From positions 40,623 to 104,622 of the forward strand of contig CAMVAM010000004.1 of the NCBI GenBank assembly GCA_947165465.1: a stretch of DNA of 64,000 bases, given 5' to 3'. Source of the DNA: an uncultured Candidatus Saccharibacteria bacterium. Lineage in GTDB: Bacteria > Patescibacteriota > Saccharimonadia > Saccharimonadales > Saccharimonadaceae. Both the position numbers and the translations under genes were made by a program. How positions within the stretch are numbered: the first letter of the stretch is position 1; each line of letters opens with the position of its first letter. Shown in pieces: positions 8,581 through 15,492 of this stretch. Below the pieces are notes generated by a model. That model searched no databases. It had not been told where the DNA came from and saw only the letters and a list, made by a program, of their open reading frames with translations.

Positions 8581-8701
8581 AAAAAACCAGGTACAGCATT
8601 TTAAGGGTAGTCCGGAGCGCGGCAGCGCGAGGATTTAGCGCCGGTCACCCATGGCGATGGGCTGACCGGACGCGACCCTTAAAATACTGTTCTGGTTTTT
8701 T
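8581..8701 (-). ncRNA. Large branched hairpin between rplL and the SufS-like gene (structure 1)
   Basis: The two ends are near-perfect inverted repeats of about 28 bases (AAAAAACCAG, ACAG, ATTTTAAGGGT in each arm). Inside are two GC-rich hairpins: GCGC-ggca-GCGC, and CCGGTCA..CCCAT-ggcg-ATGGG..TGACCGG. The predicted fold is a three-way junction on a long AT-rich stem. The minus-strand 3' arm ends in CTGGTTTTTT, so it could end the rplJL transcript, but a simple terminator does not need the branched head. It resembles structure 2 at 12567-12690 in architecture but not in sequence. ncRNA is a tentative label; the structure is directly visible. Confidence 0.5.
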
Positions 8702-8730
8702 AAAGTATACAATTAGCTAGCACGGAAGAT

Positions 8731-9105
8731 TTATGCAAGCTCGACGGTTGCACCAGCCTCTTCGAGGGCTTTCTTCATCGCTTCAGCGTCAGCCTTAGCG
8801 ACCTTTTCCTTAACGGTAGCAGGAGCACCATCAACGATAGCCTTAGCTTCGCCTAGACCCAACCCGGTAGCTTCCTTAACAGCCTTGATGACTGCAATCT
8901 TCTGAGCACCAGCGTCCTTAAGAACGACATCGTATTCAGACTTGCCTTCATCGGCGGCAGCGCCATCAGCACCGGCAGCAGCGACAGCTACAGCTGCGAC
9001 TGGCTCGATGCCATATTCATCTTTAAGTACAGTTTTAAGTTCGTTAACTTCGAGAACGGTCAACTTGACGAGTTCTTCAGCCAACTTCTTGATATCAGTT
9101 GCCAT
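8731..9105 (-). CDS. rplL: 50S ribosomal protein L7/L12
   Basis: 124 residues, normal length. An N-terminal dimerisation helix ([19 protein letters not shown]), an Ala/Gly hinge ([17 protein letters not shown]) and the C-terminal factor-binding domain ([32 protein letters not shown]) are all present. L12 dimers form the stalk with L10 and recruit translation GTPases. It follows rplJ by 36 bases and is probably co-transcribed with it under the L10-leader element. A large branched hairpin lies downstream. Confidence 0.97.
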   Translation of the reverse strand: MATDIKKLAEELVKLTVLEVNELKTVLKDEYGIEPVAAVAVAAAGADGAAADEGKSEYDVVLKDAGAQKIAVIKAVKEATGLGLGEAKAIVDGAPATVKEKVAKADAEAMKKALEEAGATVELA

Positions 9106-9141
9106 ATTTATCCTTTCAGTAATAGGTAAACCTAGTAATTA

Positions 9142-9642
9142 TTAAGCGGTTGCTTTCTCTGCATGTTCCTCGAGTCCAGAAACGATACCATTGATGCCAG
9201 AAAGAAGTGTATCCACGACCTGGGCGATAAGTTCGTTCTTGGATGGAAGTGAGCCGAGCGTTTTGACCTCTTCAGTGGAGAGGGTGGTACCCTCAGCATT
9301 GAAACCACCAACGAGTTCCATTTTAGCGTGAGTCTTTGCAAACTTGGCAAGGACCTTTGCTGCATCGAAATCTTCGTCAGCGCCCACAGCGTAAAGAAGC
9401 TGGCCGGTAAGAGCGGAAACATCCGTATTCTTGTAAGCTGCAATTTCTTTCATTGCAACTTTCACAAGGCGGTTTTTCACAACCTTAATCTTAACGCCAG
9501 ATTCACGTGCGAGTTTACGGAGCTCTTGAAGTTCAGCGACAGTAAGACCTTCGTATTTAGCGTAGACTACCATCTTTGAATCATTAAGAAGCTCGGTGAG
9601 ATCTGCAACCAATGTGTTCTTTTTATCTCTTGAAATTGCCAT
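9142..9642 (-). CDS. rplJ: 50S ribosomal protein L10
   Basis: 166 residues. The N-terminal rRNA-binding domain (KKNTLVADLTELLNDSKMVVYAKYEGLTVAELQELR) and the C-terminal helix that carries L12 dimers (SKNELIAQVVDTLLSGINGIVSGLEEHAEKA) match the family. It is the first gene of a rplJ-rplL pair and lies downstream of an RNA element that fits the L10 autoregulatory leader. Confidence 0.97.
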   Translation of the reverse strand: MAISRDKKNTLVADLTELLNDSKMVVYAKYEGLTVAELQELRKLARESGVKIKVVKNRLVKVAMKEIAAYKNTDVSALTGQLLYAVGADEDFDAAKVLAKFAKTHAKMELVGGFNAEGTTLSTEEVKTLGSLPSKNELIAQVVDTLLSGINGIVSGLEEHAEKATA

Positions 9643-9691
9643 AAAAAGTTCCTTTGGTTATTTAATATAAAAGCTAGCTAATTGTTAAGTA

Positions 9692-9766
9692 GCGTCACCA
9701 AATAAATTGAAGAATTGTCCTCGGTGGCATAATTAAGTAAAAAACACCGCCACTGTCTTTGGTAAC
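9692..9766 (-). promoter_or_regulatory. Ribosomal protein L10 leader RNA
   Basis: On the minus strand an outer stem (GTTACCAAA with TTTGGTGAC) encloses AGACAGTGGC and GCCACCGAGGAC. The GTGGC/GCCAC helix flanked by AGACA and CCGAGG is the kink-turn-like L10 binding core known from L10 leaders. It sits between the rplJ promoter and the rplJ start, as expected for feedback repression by L10-(L12)n. Confidence 0.72.
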
Positions 9767-9773
9767 TTCAAAC

Positions 9774-9784
9774 ATTATACCACA
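9774..9784 (-). promoter_or_regulatory. Promoter of rplJ-rplL (TGTGGTATAAT)
   Basis: An extended -10, TGTGGTATAAT, lies just upstream of the L10 leader on the minus strand. It gives the rplJL pair its own promoter, separate from rplA and rplK. Confidence 0.65.
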
Positions 9785-9796
9785 AGGGGAGTTTAA

Positions 9797-10357
9797 TTAC
9801 AAGTGTTTTGTCGAATTGAATTGGTACGAACAACCAATGATAGCGAGACCGATGAGGATTGGGAAATAGAAAATGGTTGGATTAATGCTTGGAATCCAAG
9901 TAAGAAGTGCAACGGTAAGACAATAAGAACCGGCGATAGAAGTAGCAATAATAATTGCTGGTTTCATCATTGTAACAGCGAAGGCACCAAGGATAATACC
10001 GATAATTGCGCCAACCGCCAGTGTCGGAACATCGTTTCCGAAATATTTCATCGTGACGATCATAGTGAGACCAAACACGATACCGCCCACGCAGAGCTTT
10101 TCAATTGAAAGCCCAAGGAGCGCTAGTAGCAAGCCACCTGCAATCGGCATCAAAATATGGAAGAGCTGCGTGTCCATTTGTGGTACCCACTGCATCAAAG
10201 TTGGCATGAAGTTTTGCATTAATGTATAGCCAATCAAAAACCAAATCACAAAGAATGCGACTTGTTTGACGCGGTAGCCAAATAAAAGCAGGATAACACC
10301 GACGACTGCCATCACAACTAATTCTGGTATTTGAACATGTATAAGATTGAAATTCAT
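9797..10357 (-). CDS. Multi-span membrane protein of the DUF4203/TMEM198-like type
   Basis: 186 residues that are almost entirely hydrophobic, with about seven membrane spans (for example VVMAVVGVILLLFGYRV, VAFFVIWFLIGYTLM, AVGAIIGIILGAFAVTMM). The pattern of paired short spans with glycine-rich turns resembles DUF4203/TMEM198-type proteins. No catalytic motif is seen. It is inserted between rplA and rplJ, separated by the rplA terminator on one side and the rplJ promoter on the other. A TATGCTATAAT -10 ends 9 bases before the ATG, so the leader would be only a few bases. Function unknown. Confidence 0.65.
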   Translation of the reverse strand: MNFNLIHVQIPELVVMAVVGVILLLFGYRVKQVAFFVIWFLIGYTLMQNFMPTLMQWVPQMDTQLFHILMPIAGGLLLALLGLSIEKLCVGGIVFGLTMIVTMKYFGNDVPTLAVGAIIGIILGAFAVTMMKPAIIIATSIAGSYCLTVALLTWIPSINPTIFYFPILIGLAIIGCSYQFNSTKHL

Positions 10358-10366
10358 AATACTTTC

Positions 10367-10377
10367 ATTATAGCATA
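10367..10377 (-). promoter_or_regulatory. Extended -10 (TATGCTATAAT) for the 9797-10357 gene
   Basis: The hexamer ends 9 bases before the ATG at 10357, predicting a leader of only two or three bases. Confidence 0.55.
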
Positions 10378-10382
10378 AACAT

Positions 10383-10415
10383 AAAAAATAGCCCCCGTGT
10401 GGAGGGCTATTTTTT
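10383..10415 (-). terminator. rplA terminator (symmetrical)
   Basis: AATAGCCC and GGGCTATT arms around a short loop are flanked by A- and T-runs, so the hairpin could work on either strand. It follows the rplA stop by 7 bases. Confidence 0.85.
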
Positions 10416-10422
10416 AGTTCGA

Positions 10423-11328
10423 TTAATTGTAAAGATTTTCAACCGAGATCGATGGACCCATAGTCGTAGTCACAAAGACAGACTTTACATAAGTACCCTT
10501 AAGTGAAGCTGGCTTCTGAGATTTAAGGCTATCAAAGAATGCGTTGGCGTTCTCGAGTAATTTGTCGGTGCCAAATGAAACTTTACCAAGACCAATGTGA
10601 ACGATTGATTGTTTATCAACACGATATTCAACCTTACCGGCCTTAGATTCTTTCACGGCTTTCTCGACATCCATCGTAACGGTGCCAGCCTTTGGATTTG
10701 GCATCAAGCCTTTAGGTCCAAGGAGTCTTGCGAACTTACCAAGCTTTGGCATGTATTGTGGGGTCGAGATGAGAATATCAAAGTTAATCTCACCTTTTTC
10801 AAGTTGCTTCAAAAATTCTTCATCCTCAGCGATGTCGGCGCCGGCAGCTTTAGCAGCCTTGCAGACATCAAGTGGAGCAAATACAGCTACGCGAACAGTC
10901 TTGCCATTGCCATTTGGAAGGACCAAAGTAGTACGGATGTTCTGATCAGCTTGGCGTGGATCTACGCCAAGGCGGACGTGAGCTTCGAGTGAAGCATCAA
11001 ATTTAGCTGGGTTGGTTTTAACAGCGAGTTCAATCGCATCTTTAAGAGAATAGGTTTTGCCCTTTTCGACTAACTTGTAGGCTTCCTGATACTTCTTGCC
11101 ACGGCGTTCAATGCGTGGGCGAGTAACTGGCTTAGCGCCTTTTGGTTTTTCGACAGCGTCAGAAGCAGCGCGCTCAGCTTTGCGGGCTTGGCGTTCTTCT
11201 TCGGCTTTCACCTCTTCGATATGCTTTTTAGATTTTTTGCCAGACTTTGCAAAAGTTTCTGGCTCGGCAGTTTCTGGAGCTTCAGTCGCTTCAACTGCAT
11301 CAAGTTTTTTGGCTTCTTCTTCAGCCAT
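10423..11328 (-). CDS. rplA: 50S ribosomal protein L1 with a charged N-terminal extension
   Basis: The last ~230 residues are a complete L1 (GKKYQEAYKLVEKGKTYSLKDAIEL at the start; PKLGKFARLLGPKGLMPNPKAGTV in the RNA-binding region). Before it come about 70 extra residues rich in Glu, Ala and Lys (MAEEEAKKLDAVEATEAPE, then KKSKKHIEEVKAEEERQARKAERAA) that look disordered or helical and are absent from typical bacterial L1. The start is supported by AAAGGATATC before the ATG. It has its own promoter and terminator. Confidence 0.95.
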   Translation of the reverse strand: MAEEEAKKLDAVEATEAPETAEPETFAKSGKKSKKHIEEVKAEEERQARKAERAASDAVEKPKGAKPVTRPRIERRGKKYQEAYKLVEKGKTYSLKDAIELAVKTNPAKFDASLEAHVRLGVDPRQADQNIRTTLVLPNGNGKTVRVAVFAPLDVCKAAKAAGADIAEDEEFLKQLEKGEINFDILISTPQYMPKLGKFARLLGPKGLMPNPKAGTVTMDVEKAVKESKAGKVEYRVDKQSIVHIGLGKVSFGTDKLLENANAFFDSLKSQKPASLKGTYVKSVFVTTTMGPSISVENLYN

Positions 11329-11389
11329 GATATCCTTTCTGTGGTATTAGCGGGGTAATCCCCTCCCATCAAATTATATTAACCTAAGT

Positions 11390-11418
11390 ATTATAACAAA
11401 TTAATAGATAAAATGCAA
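11390..11418 (-). promoter_or_regulatory. rplA promoter
   Basis: TTGCAT (11413-11418), a 17-base spacer, and TATAAT (11390-11395) preceded by TG. The leader of about 55 bases contains a small GGGG-ATTA-CCCC hairpin that could serve L1 feedback, which is inference. Confidence 0.65.
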
Positions 11419-11425
11419 GTGAATA

Positions 11426-11443
11426 GGGGGCCACTTGGCCCCC
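11426..11443 (-). terminator. GC-rich hairpin after the 11457-11927 gene
   Basis: GGGGGCC-actt-GGCCCCC is a perfect 7-bp stem just after the stop of the unknown gene. The following T-run is weak, so it may be a poor terminator or a 3'-end stabiliser. Confidence 0.5.
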
Positions 11444-11456
11444 ATGGGGTGATGGG

Positions 11457-11927
11457 TTATTGCTGCGAATTTGCATGCCGAGGACGTCTTCCGTTCATAA
11501 ACGGTCCTGCGGTACGCAGTTCGGTGTCCATGACACCATAGGCGTGACATTTCTCGCCAAAGTGTGCCATTTCATATGCGAGCTCGACGATTCGGGCAGA
11601 CACGGTTCTATATGCATGGTTGCATTCCAGTTCATACCTGGTCGTATTTATCATATACCGAATGTCCGACGGCCGCATCTTCTCTAGCCAGTTTCTCAGG
11701 GTATCTTTGTTGATAAATTCTAGAAGCGGCAGTCCCGGATAGGCGTCAAGAATATATTTCGGAATACGTCCGACACGAATTTTCTTGTTGCCACTGCACA
11801 CTTCAGCCTTCCAACTGATGAGAAACAAATAGCGATAAATAGTCGTCCTATATGTTTCTGCATACGTAGACCAGAGGTCTATCGCCTCTTCGATTAAAGA
11901 GTCCTGGCTTGCACTTAAAAGTTCCAT
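11457..11927 (-). CDS. Unknown 156-residue protein inserted in the ribosomal-protein cluster
   Basis: I do not recognise it. The sequence is mostly helical, with RKTT/RYLF-like aromatic and basic patches (TYRTTIYRYLFLISWKAE), and ends in a basic, likely disordered tail (NGRRPRHANSQQ). Four cysteines are scattered without a CxxC. There is no signal peptide or membrane span. It is a complete transcription unit between rplK and rplA: a canonical promoter, AGGAGG 7 bases before the ATG, and a GC-rich hairpin after the stop. This packaging suggests an insertion into the old L11-L1 junction. Real coding is supported by the ribosome-binding site and promoter; function is unknown. Confidence 0.7.
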   Translation of the reverse strand: MELLSASQDSLIEEAIDLWSTYAETYRTTIYRYLFLISWKAEVCSGNKKIRVGRIPKYILDAYPGLPLLEFINKDTLRNWLEKMRPSDIRYMINTTRYELECNHAYRTVSARIVELAYEMAHFGEKCHAYGVMDTELRTAGPFMNGRRPRHANSQQ

Positions 11928-11971
11928 TTTAGCCTCCTAACTAAAATCTCTATGGAATAACCCACGAATCC

Positions 11972-12000
11972 ATTATAACATTTATAGAGAGAACGGTCAA
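11972..12000 (-). promoter_or_regulatory. Canonical promoter of the unknown 11457-11927 gene
   Basis: TTGACC (11995-12000), a 17-base spacer and TG-T-TATAAT (11972-11977), just downstream of the rplK terminator. Confidence 0.75.
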
Positions 12001-12010
12001 TTTATAGATA

Positions 12011-12037
12011 AAAAAACAGACCCCGAAGGGTCTGTTT
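12011..12037 (-). terminator. rplK terminator
   Basis: AAACAGACCC-ttcg-GGGTCTGTTTTTTT on the minus strand, 13 bases after the rplK stop: a strong stem with a T-run. Confidence 0.9.
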
Positions 12038-12050
12038 AATTTCAAATTAC

Positions 12051-12479
12051 TTAGTCAGTAACTTCTACGCCCATTGAGCGAGCAGTGCCGGCAACGATTT
12101 TGACTGCACCTTCGAGATCGACTGCGTTAAGCTGTTCCATTTTAGCTTTTGCAATCTCTTCGAGTTGTGCACGGCTGATTTTGCCAACCTTCTCAACGTT
12201 TGGTTTGCCAGAGCCTTTCTCAATCTTGATTGCTTCGCGAATGAGGTCGTCTACTGGTTGACCAAGGCACTTCCAATCAAAGGTACGATCTTCGAAAACA
12301 CGGATGTGAACGATTACGTTCTTGCCCATGAATTCCTTGGTCTTTTCGTTGAATGGGTTGATGAAATCCATCATGTTAAGACCCCATTGACCAAGTGTAG
12401 AACCTACCGGAGGACCTGCTGTAGCTTTACCGCCAGGGATTCTGAGTTTCAGATTACCGATAACTTTCTTTTCTGCCAT
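12051..12479 (-). CDS. rplK: 50S ribosomal protein L11
   Basis: 142 residues, full length. The N-terminal domain (LRIPGGKATAGPPVGSTLGQWGLNMMDFI) and the C-terminal RNA-binding domain (GTARSMGVEV near the end) are both intact. L11 forms the GTPase-associated centre with 23S rRNA. Here it is monocistronic, with its own -10 upstream and a strong terminator downstream, where most bacteria have a single L11-L1 transcript. Confidence 0.97.
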   Translation of the reverse strand: MAEKKVIGNLKLRIPGGKATAGPPVGSTLGQWGLNMMDFINPFNEKTKEFMGKNVIVHIRVFEDRTFDWKCLGQPVDDLIREAIKIEKGSGKPNVEKVGKISRAQLEEIAKAKMEQLNAVDLEGAVKIVAGTARSMGVEVTD

Positions 12480-12535
12480 CGAATTAAATTCCCATTAAAA
12501 TTAATAATTTTAGAAGCATTTATGTAACGTGACTT

Positions 12536-12541
12536 ATTATA
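12536..12541 (-). promoter_or_regulatory. -10 box of rplK
   Basis: TTTGTTATAAT on the minus strand (TG-T-TATAAT), right after structure 2. It lets rplK be transcribed separately from secE-nusG. Confidence 0.6.
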
Positions 12542-12566
12542 ACAAAAAAACTTAAAAATGTAAAGG

Positions 12567-12690
12567 TGAAACAAAAAAATCTTCATTTTCGGAGGCGCTT
12601 GGTCTCGCCCGTCGTTACGGGGAGACCGGCGCTCGGTTCGCTCCCCGTTGGTCGCGAATGCTCCTCAAAAGAAGATTTCTTTTGTTTCAA
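12567..12690 (-). ncRNA. Large branched hairpin between nusG and rplK (structure 2)
   Basis: Both ends carry inverted arms TGAAACAAAA...AAATCTTC...TTTT..GGAG with only small bulges. The GC-rich interior can form GGTCTC-CCCG...CGGG-AGACC, or alternatively CGGGGAG...CTCCCCG, so two exclusive folds are possible. The design (long AT-rich outer stem, branched GC head, ~120 bases) matches structure 1 near rplL although the sequences differ. It starts within a few bases of the nusG stop and ends just before the rplK promoter, so ending or processing the secE-nusG mRNA is the simplest role. Confidence 0.5.
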
Positions 12691-12693
12691 ACT

Positions 12694-13245
12694 TTAATTG
12701 TTAAGTTGTTTTACTTGCAATGCATCAAGTTCCACAGGTGTTTCGCGTCCGAACATTGATACCATAACTTTGAGCTTGCCCTTGGCGGCATCAATTTCAG
12801 AAACGGTACCATCAAAGCCCTTGAATGGGCCATCGGTAATCGAAACCACTTCGCCGATTTCGTATTTGACGGAGAACTTTGGATCTTCTACGCCCATACG
12901 CTTCTTAATCTTAGCGATTTCCTTTTCAGAAACTGGGGTTGGCTGGGTGCCGGTGCCGATAAAGCCAGTCACACCAGGAGTGTTGCGGATGATGTACCAG
13001 GTTTCATCCGAAAGTTTCATATCGACAAGTACATAGCCTTGAAGAATCTTACGGTCAACGACTTTGCGCTTACCATTCTTAATTTCAATTTGTTTTTCCT
13101 TTGGTACAATAGCTTCGAAAATCTTATCAGCCATTTCGACGGTGTTCGTACGTTGGTTGATACTATCAGCTACCTTATCCTCGTAGCCGCTGTATGTTGA
13201 AATAGCATACCACGAACGAGTTGCGTCATAACGGTTTACTGCCAT
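12694..13245 (-). CDS. nusG: Transcription termination/antitermination protein NusG
   Basis: 183 residues. The NGN domain begins RSWYAISTYSGYEDKVADSI, and the C-terminal KOW domain carries VSITDGPFKGFDGTVSEIDAAKGKLKVMV. NusG binds RNA polymerase and links it to Rho or the ribosome. It follows secE by 15 bases with an AAAGGAA ribosome-binding site, keeping the classical secE-nusG pair. Confidence 0.97.
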   Translation of the reverse strand: MAVNRYDATRSWYAISTYSGYEDKVADSINQRTNTVEMADKIFEAIVPKEKQIEIKNGKRKVVDRKILQGYVLVDMKLSDETWYIIRNTPGVTGFIGTGTQPTPVSEKEIAKIKKRMGVEDPKFSVKYEIGEVVSITDGPFKGFDGTVSEIDAAKGKLKVMVSMFGRETPVELDALQVKQLNN

Positions 13246-13260
13246 TAATAATTCCTTTCT

Positions 13261-13668
13261 TTATCCTAAAATAATGCTAAATAGCCATGTAAAGAACAAA
13301 TCAAGAAGTGTGATGATTACGGCGAAGAGTGCTGTATAAACGAGCACTGCGAGCACCATTTTCCAAGTTGCTTTGCGATTCGGCCAGCGGACTTGGCGGA
13401 TTTCGCGCCATGAATCACGAATGTAACGGAAGAATGCTACGAACGGGCGGAATAAGATAAATGGTTTCTTTTCGCCGTTTGCTTTTGCTTCCCGCTTTGC
13501 TTCTTTCTTTGCCTCCTTAGCGGCTTTTTTGTCTTCTTTTCGGTTTGCTTTCTCAGTCTTTTTGTCTTTGACAACAACTTTTTTCCGAGTAATAGGCGTC
13601 TGCTCTTCTTCCTTGGTTTCCTTGGAAGCTTCGCCAGCCTTGATACGGGTAATTTTAGGTTTAGCCAT
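13261..13668 (-). CDS. secE: Preprotein translocase subunit SecE with a lysine-rich extension
   Basis: The final ~60 residues are a normal SecE: an amphipathic segment (FFRYIRDSWREIRQVRWPNRKATWKMV) and one membrane span (LAVLVYTALFAVIITLLDLFF). Ahead of it are about 70 very basic residues (KKVVVKDKKTEKANRKEDKK...) that look disordered. SecE clamps SecY in the protein-conducting channel. The start has AAGGAG four bases upstream. The extended Lys/Glu tail parallels that on L1. Confidence 0.93.
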   Translation of the reverse strand: MAKPKITRIKAGEASKETKEEEQTPITRKKVVVKDKKTEKANRKEDKKAAKEAKKEAKREAKANGEKKPFILFRPFVAFFRYIRDSWREIRQVRWPNRKATWKMVLAVLVYTALFAVIITLLDLFFTWLFSIILG

Positions 13669-13684
13669 TTTACTCCTTGTTATT

Positions 13685-13707
13685 AAAAAAAGTCTGATAC
13701 CAGACTT
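13685..13707 (-). terminator. Terminator after the alpha-glucan phosphorylase gene
   Basis: AAGTCTG-gtat-CAGACTTTTTTT on the minus strand, between the phosphorylase stop and secE. Confidence 0.8.
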
Positions 13708-13719
13708 GTCAATAGTATA

Positions 13720-15462
13720 CTACGCCGGGAACAAATAGTCAAGATAATCACGCATCATTCTGGAACCGGAAATCACCGGAATGTAAGCCGAGAGTTGTTT
13801 TTGAATCAAGAATTCAAGATCGAAATCATTTTGCCAGGCTTGGGTTGCTTCTTCCATGCGACGATAAAGTTCATCAAGCTCATCATCCTCAGACGAACCA
13901 CGGACAGACAAATAATTATCATATGAAGCATCAGCTACGCCACCGTCATGGGTTGAAATAAGAAGATTTAGATTTGCAATATCCTTCATCCAAGAAGTAC
14001 CGCAAGCCTCAAGCCCGACGATTGGCACATTGATTGCAGTATTTGAACCACAAGAAAGTCCGTAGGCAAGCTTTTCGTCATAATCTGCAATGTAATGAAC
14101 GTGCGAACTTAAAAATTCGTCTTTTTTAATCTCGTCGAGAAGCTTATAGAGTTTCCCTGCCATTGTATCGTCACCGGTGTGGATGCGACCGGCTAAAATG
14201 TAATGTGCGTTCGCACTCTCTAGAATCTTCTTCAGTCTCGGTAAATCTTTAAACGGAAGTTCCGGGCGCTTGTAGTCGACAAAACGACGCTTAAAATCAA
14301 AGATAAAATCTTTGTCGTCAAAATGTAAAATGTTGCCGTTTTGATCCGGACGGTTAGAGAGCGTCTCGTTTAAAATCTTGCGACCTTCTTTCTTTAGTTC
14401 GCGAATTTTGTCAGCCGAAACAGCACTAAGTTTTTCAACGAACTTTTCGCATGGGTAATTAACACTATCAACAATTCCGTTTTCATGATAAAACTTCATG
14501 GTCTCCGGCATCACCCATTTATTCATATCGATACCATTTGTGATGGCTTTAAATTTCACCTTGTTCCCGGCGATGTCGTGATAGTTTGCGACACGTGCAT
14601 GAAGTTTTGACACGCCACTTCTAAGCTCGGCAATTTCAATTGCGACAGACGAAAGCTTCATTCTGCCGTTTACGAATTTGTCATTTATCCACTTACGTAC
14701 GGCCGGAGATTTGAGATTTGGATAAACGAAACGTTCGAACTGTTCAACACTAAACTCTGCTTCAGCGGCCTGGACCAATGTGTGGTTAGTATATAGTGTA
14801 TGCTTTCTGGTATAGACTACAGCTTCATAAAAATCCATACCGTTTGATGCGAGTTCGTCAAGACGAGCAAGCGCTGCAAAGAAAGTTGCGACTTCGTTTA
14901 ATTGCATAATTGCGGGTTTCAGACCAAGTAGTTTAAGCGCAGCATAGCCACCAAACCCAAGCGAGACTTCCTGATACAAACGATGGTCGGAGCCACTCAT
15001 GCCTGAATAAAGCTCACCATAATTCGGCTCAGTAATACAAATAATCCTGGATGAACGGAAACATTTTTCAATTACATCGAGATGACAAAGTGTGCCACAA
15101 CACTTAATATTAACGGAATCAATATATTTAAAACCAAAGCTATGATAATCTACCGGGCGATGCTCGTCAATAACCTTGTTACCGTCCATTTTTTGGTGAG
15201 CCTCACTTGGATAAAAAGGCGTAATTAATGCAAATTGTACGCCCATTTGCTCGGCGATACGACGAGTATCGGCTGCAAGCACGCCAAGCCCACCGCCACC
15301 GCGAATGCCATTTTCCTGATCATATAATTCAAGCGTCCAATAAGTATATGGCCGTTCCGGTGAAAGGCTTTTGGTGAGATGTGTCCTTTCGACTGCGGTC
15401 TCAAAATCATCAATATCCTCGATATTTTCGAGCGGATGATAAAAATACGGTTCGTCTTGCAT
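13720..15462 (-). CDS. Alpha-glucan (glycogen) phosphorylase, GT35, short form
   Basis: A 580-residue GT35-like enzyme, much shorter than the ~800 residues of classical phosphorylases. Recognisable parts are a glycine-rich N-terminal loop (NGIRGGGGLGVLAADT), the LNEVATFFAALARLDEL and TNHTLVQAAEAEF segments, ITNGID, the RRFVDYKRPEL motif and the region around the PLP lysine (EACGTSWMKDIANL). It would release glucose-1-phosphate from alpha-1,4-glucan. The sequence GTSWMK differs from the usual GTSGMK/GTGNMK, so activity should be treated as probable. It fits with the GT4 and GH57 genes at 51.5-53.9 kb. Confidence 0.8.
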   Translation of the reverse strand: MQDEPYFYHPLENIEDIDDFETAVERTHLTKSLSPERPYTYWTLELYDQENGIRGGGGLGVLAADTRRIAEQMGVQFALITPFYPSEAHQKMDGNKVIDEHRPVDYHSFGFKYIDSVNIKCCGTLCHLDVIEKCFRSSRIICITEPNYGELYSGMSGSDHRLYQEVSLGFGGYAALKLLGLKPAIMQLNEVATFFAALARLDELASNGMDFYEAVVYTRKHTLYTNHTLVQAAEAEFSVEQFERFVYPNLKSPAVRKWINDKFVNGRMKLSSVAIEIAELRSGVSKLHARVANYHDIAGNKVKFKAITNGIDMNKWVMPETMKFYHENGIVDSVNYPCEKFVEKLSAVSADKIRELKKEGRKILNETLSNRPDQNGNILHFDDKDFIFDFKRRFVDYKRPELPFKDLPRLKKILESANAHYILAGRIHTGDDTMAGKLYKLLDEIKKDEFLSSHVHYIADYDEKLAYGLSCGSNTAINVPIVGLEACGTSWMKDIANLNLLISTHDGGVADASYDNYLSVRGSSEDDELDELYRRMEEATQAWQNDFDLEFLIQKQLSAYIPVISGSRMMRDYLDYLFPA

Positions 15463-15472
15463 TATGCTTATG

Positions 15473-15483
15473 ATTATAGCACG
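15473..15483 (-). promoter_or_regulatory. Extended -10 (CGTGCTATAAT) of the phosphorylase gene
   Basis: The hexamer ends 10 bases before the ATG at 15462, so the leader is predicted to be only a few bases. Confidence 0.55.
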
Positions 15484-15492
15484 AACAATTAT

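Noticed and set aside
8581-8701. SRP RNA, 6S RNA or tRNA as identity of the 8.6-kb hairpin
   Set aside because: No SRP tetraloop/GGAA-asymmetric loop, no 6S central bubble, no cloverleaf. The two arms are symmetrical inverted repeats.
9132-9443. Alternative ORF inside rplJ on the same strand
   Set aside because: It is a frame-shifted shadow of L10 with no ribosome-binding site and low-complexity translation.
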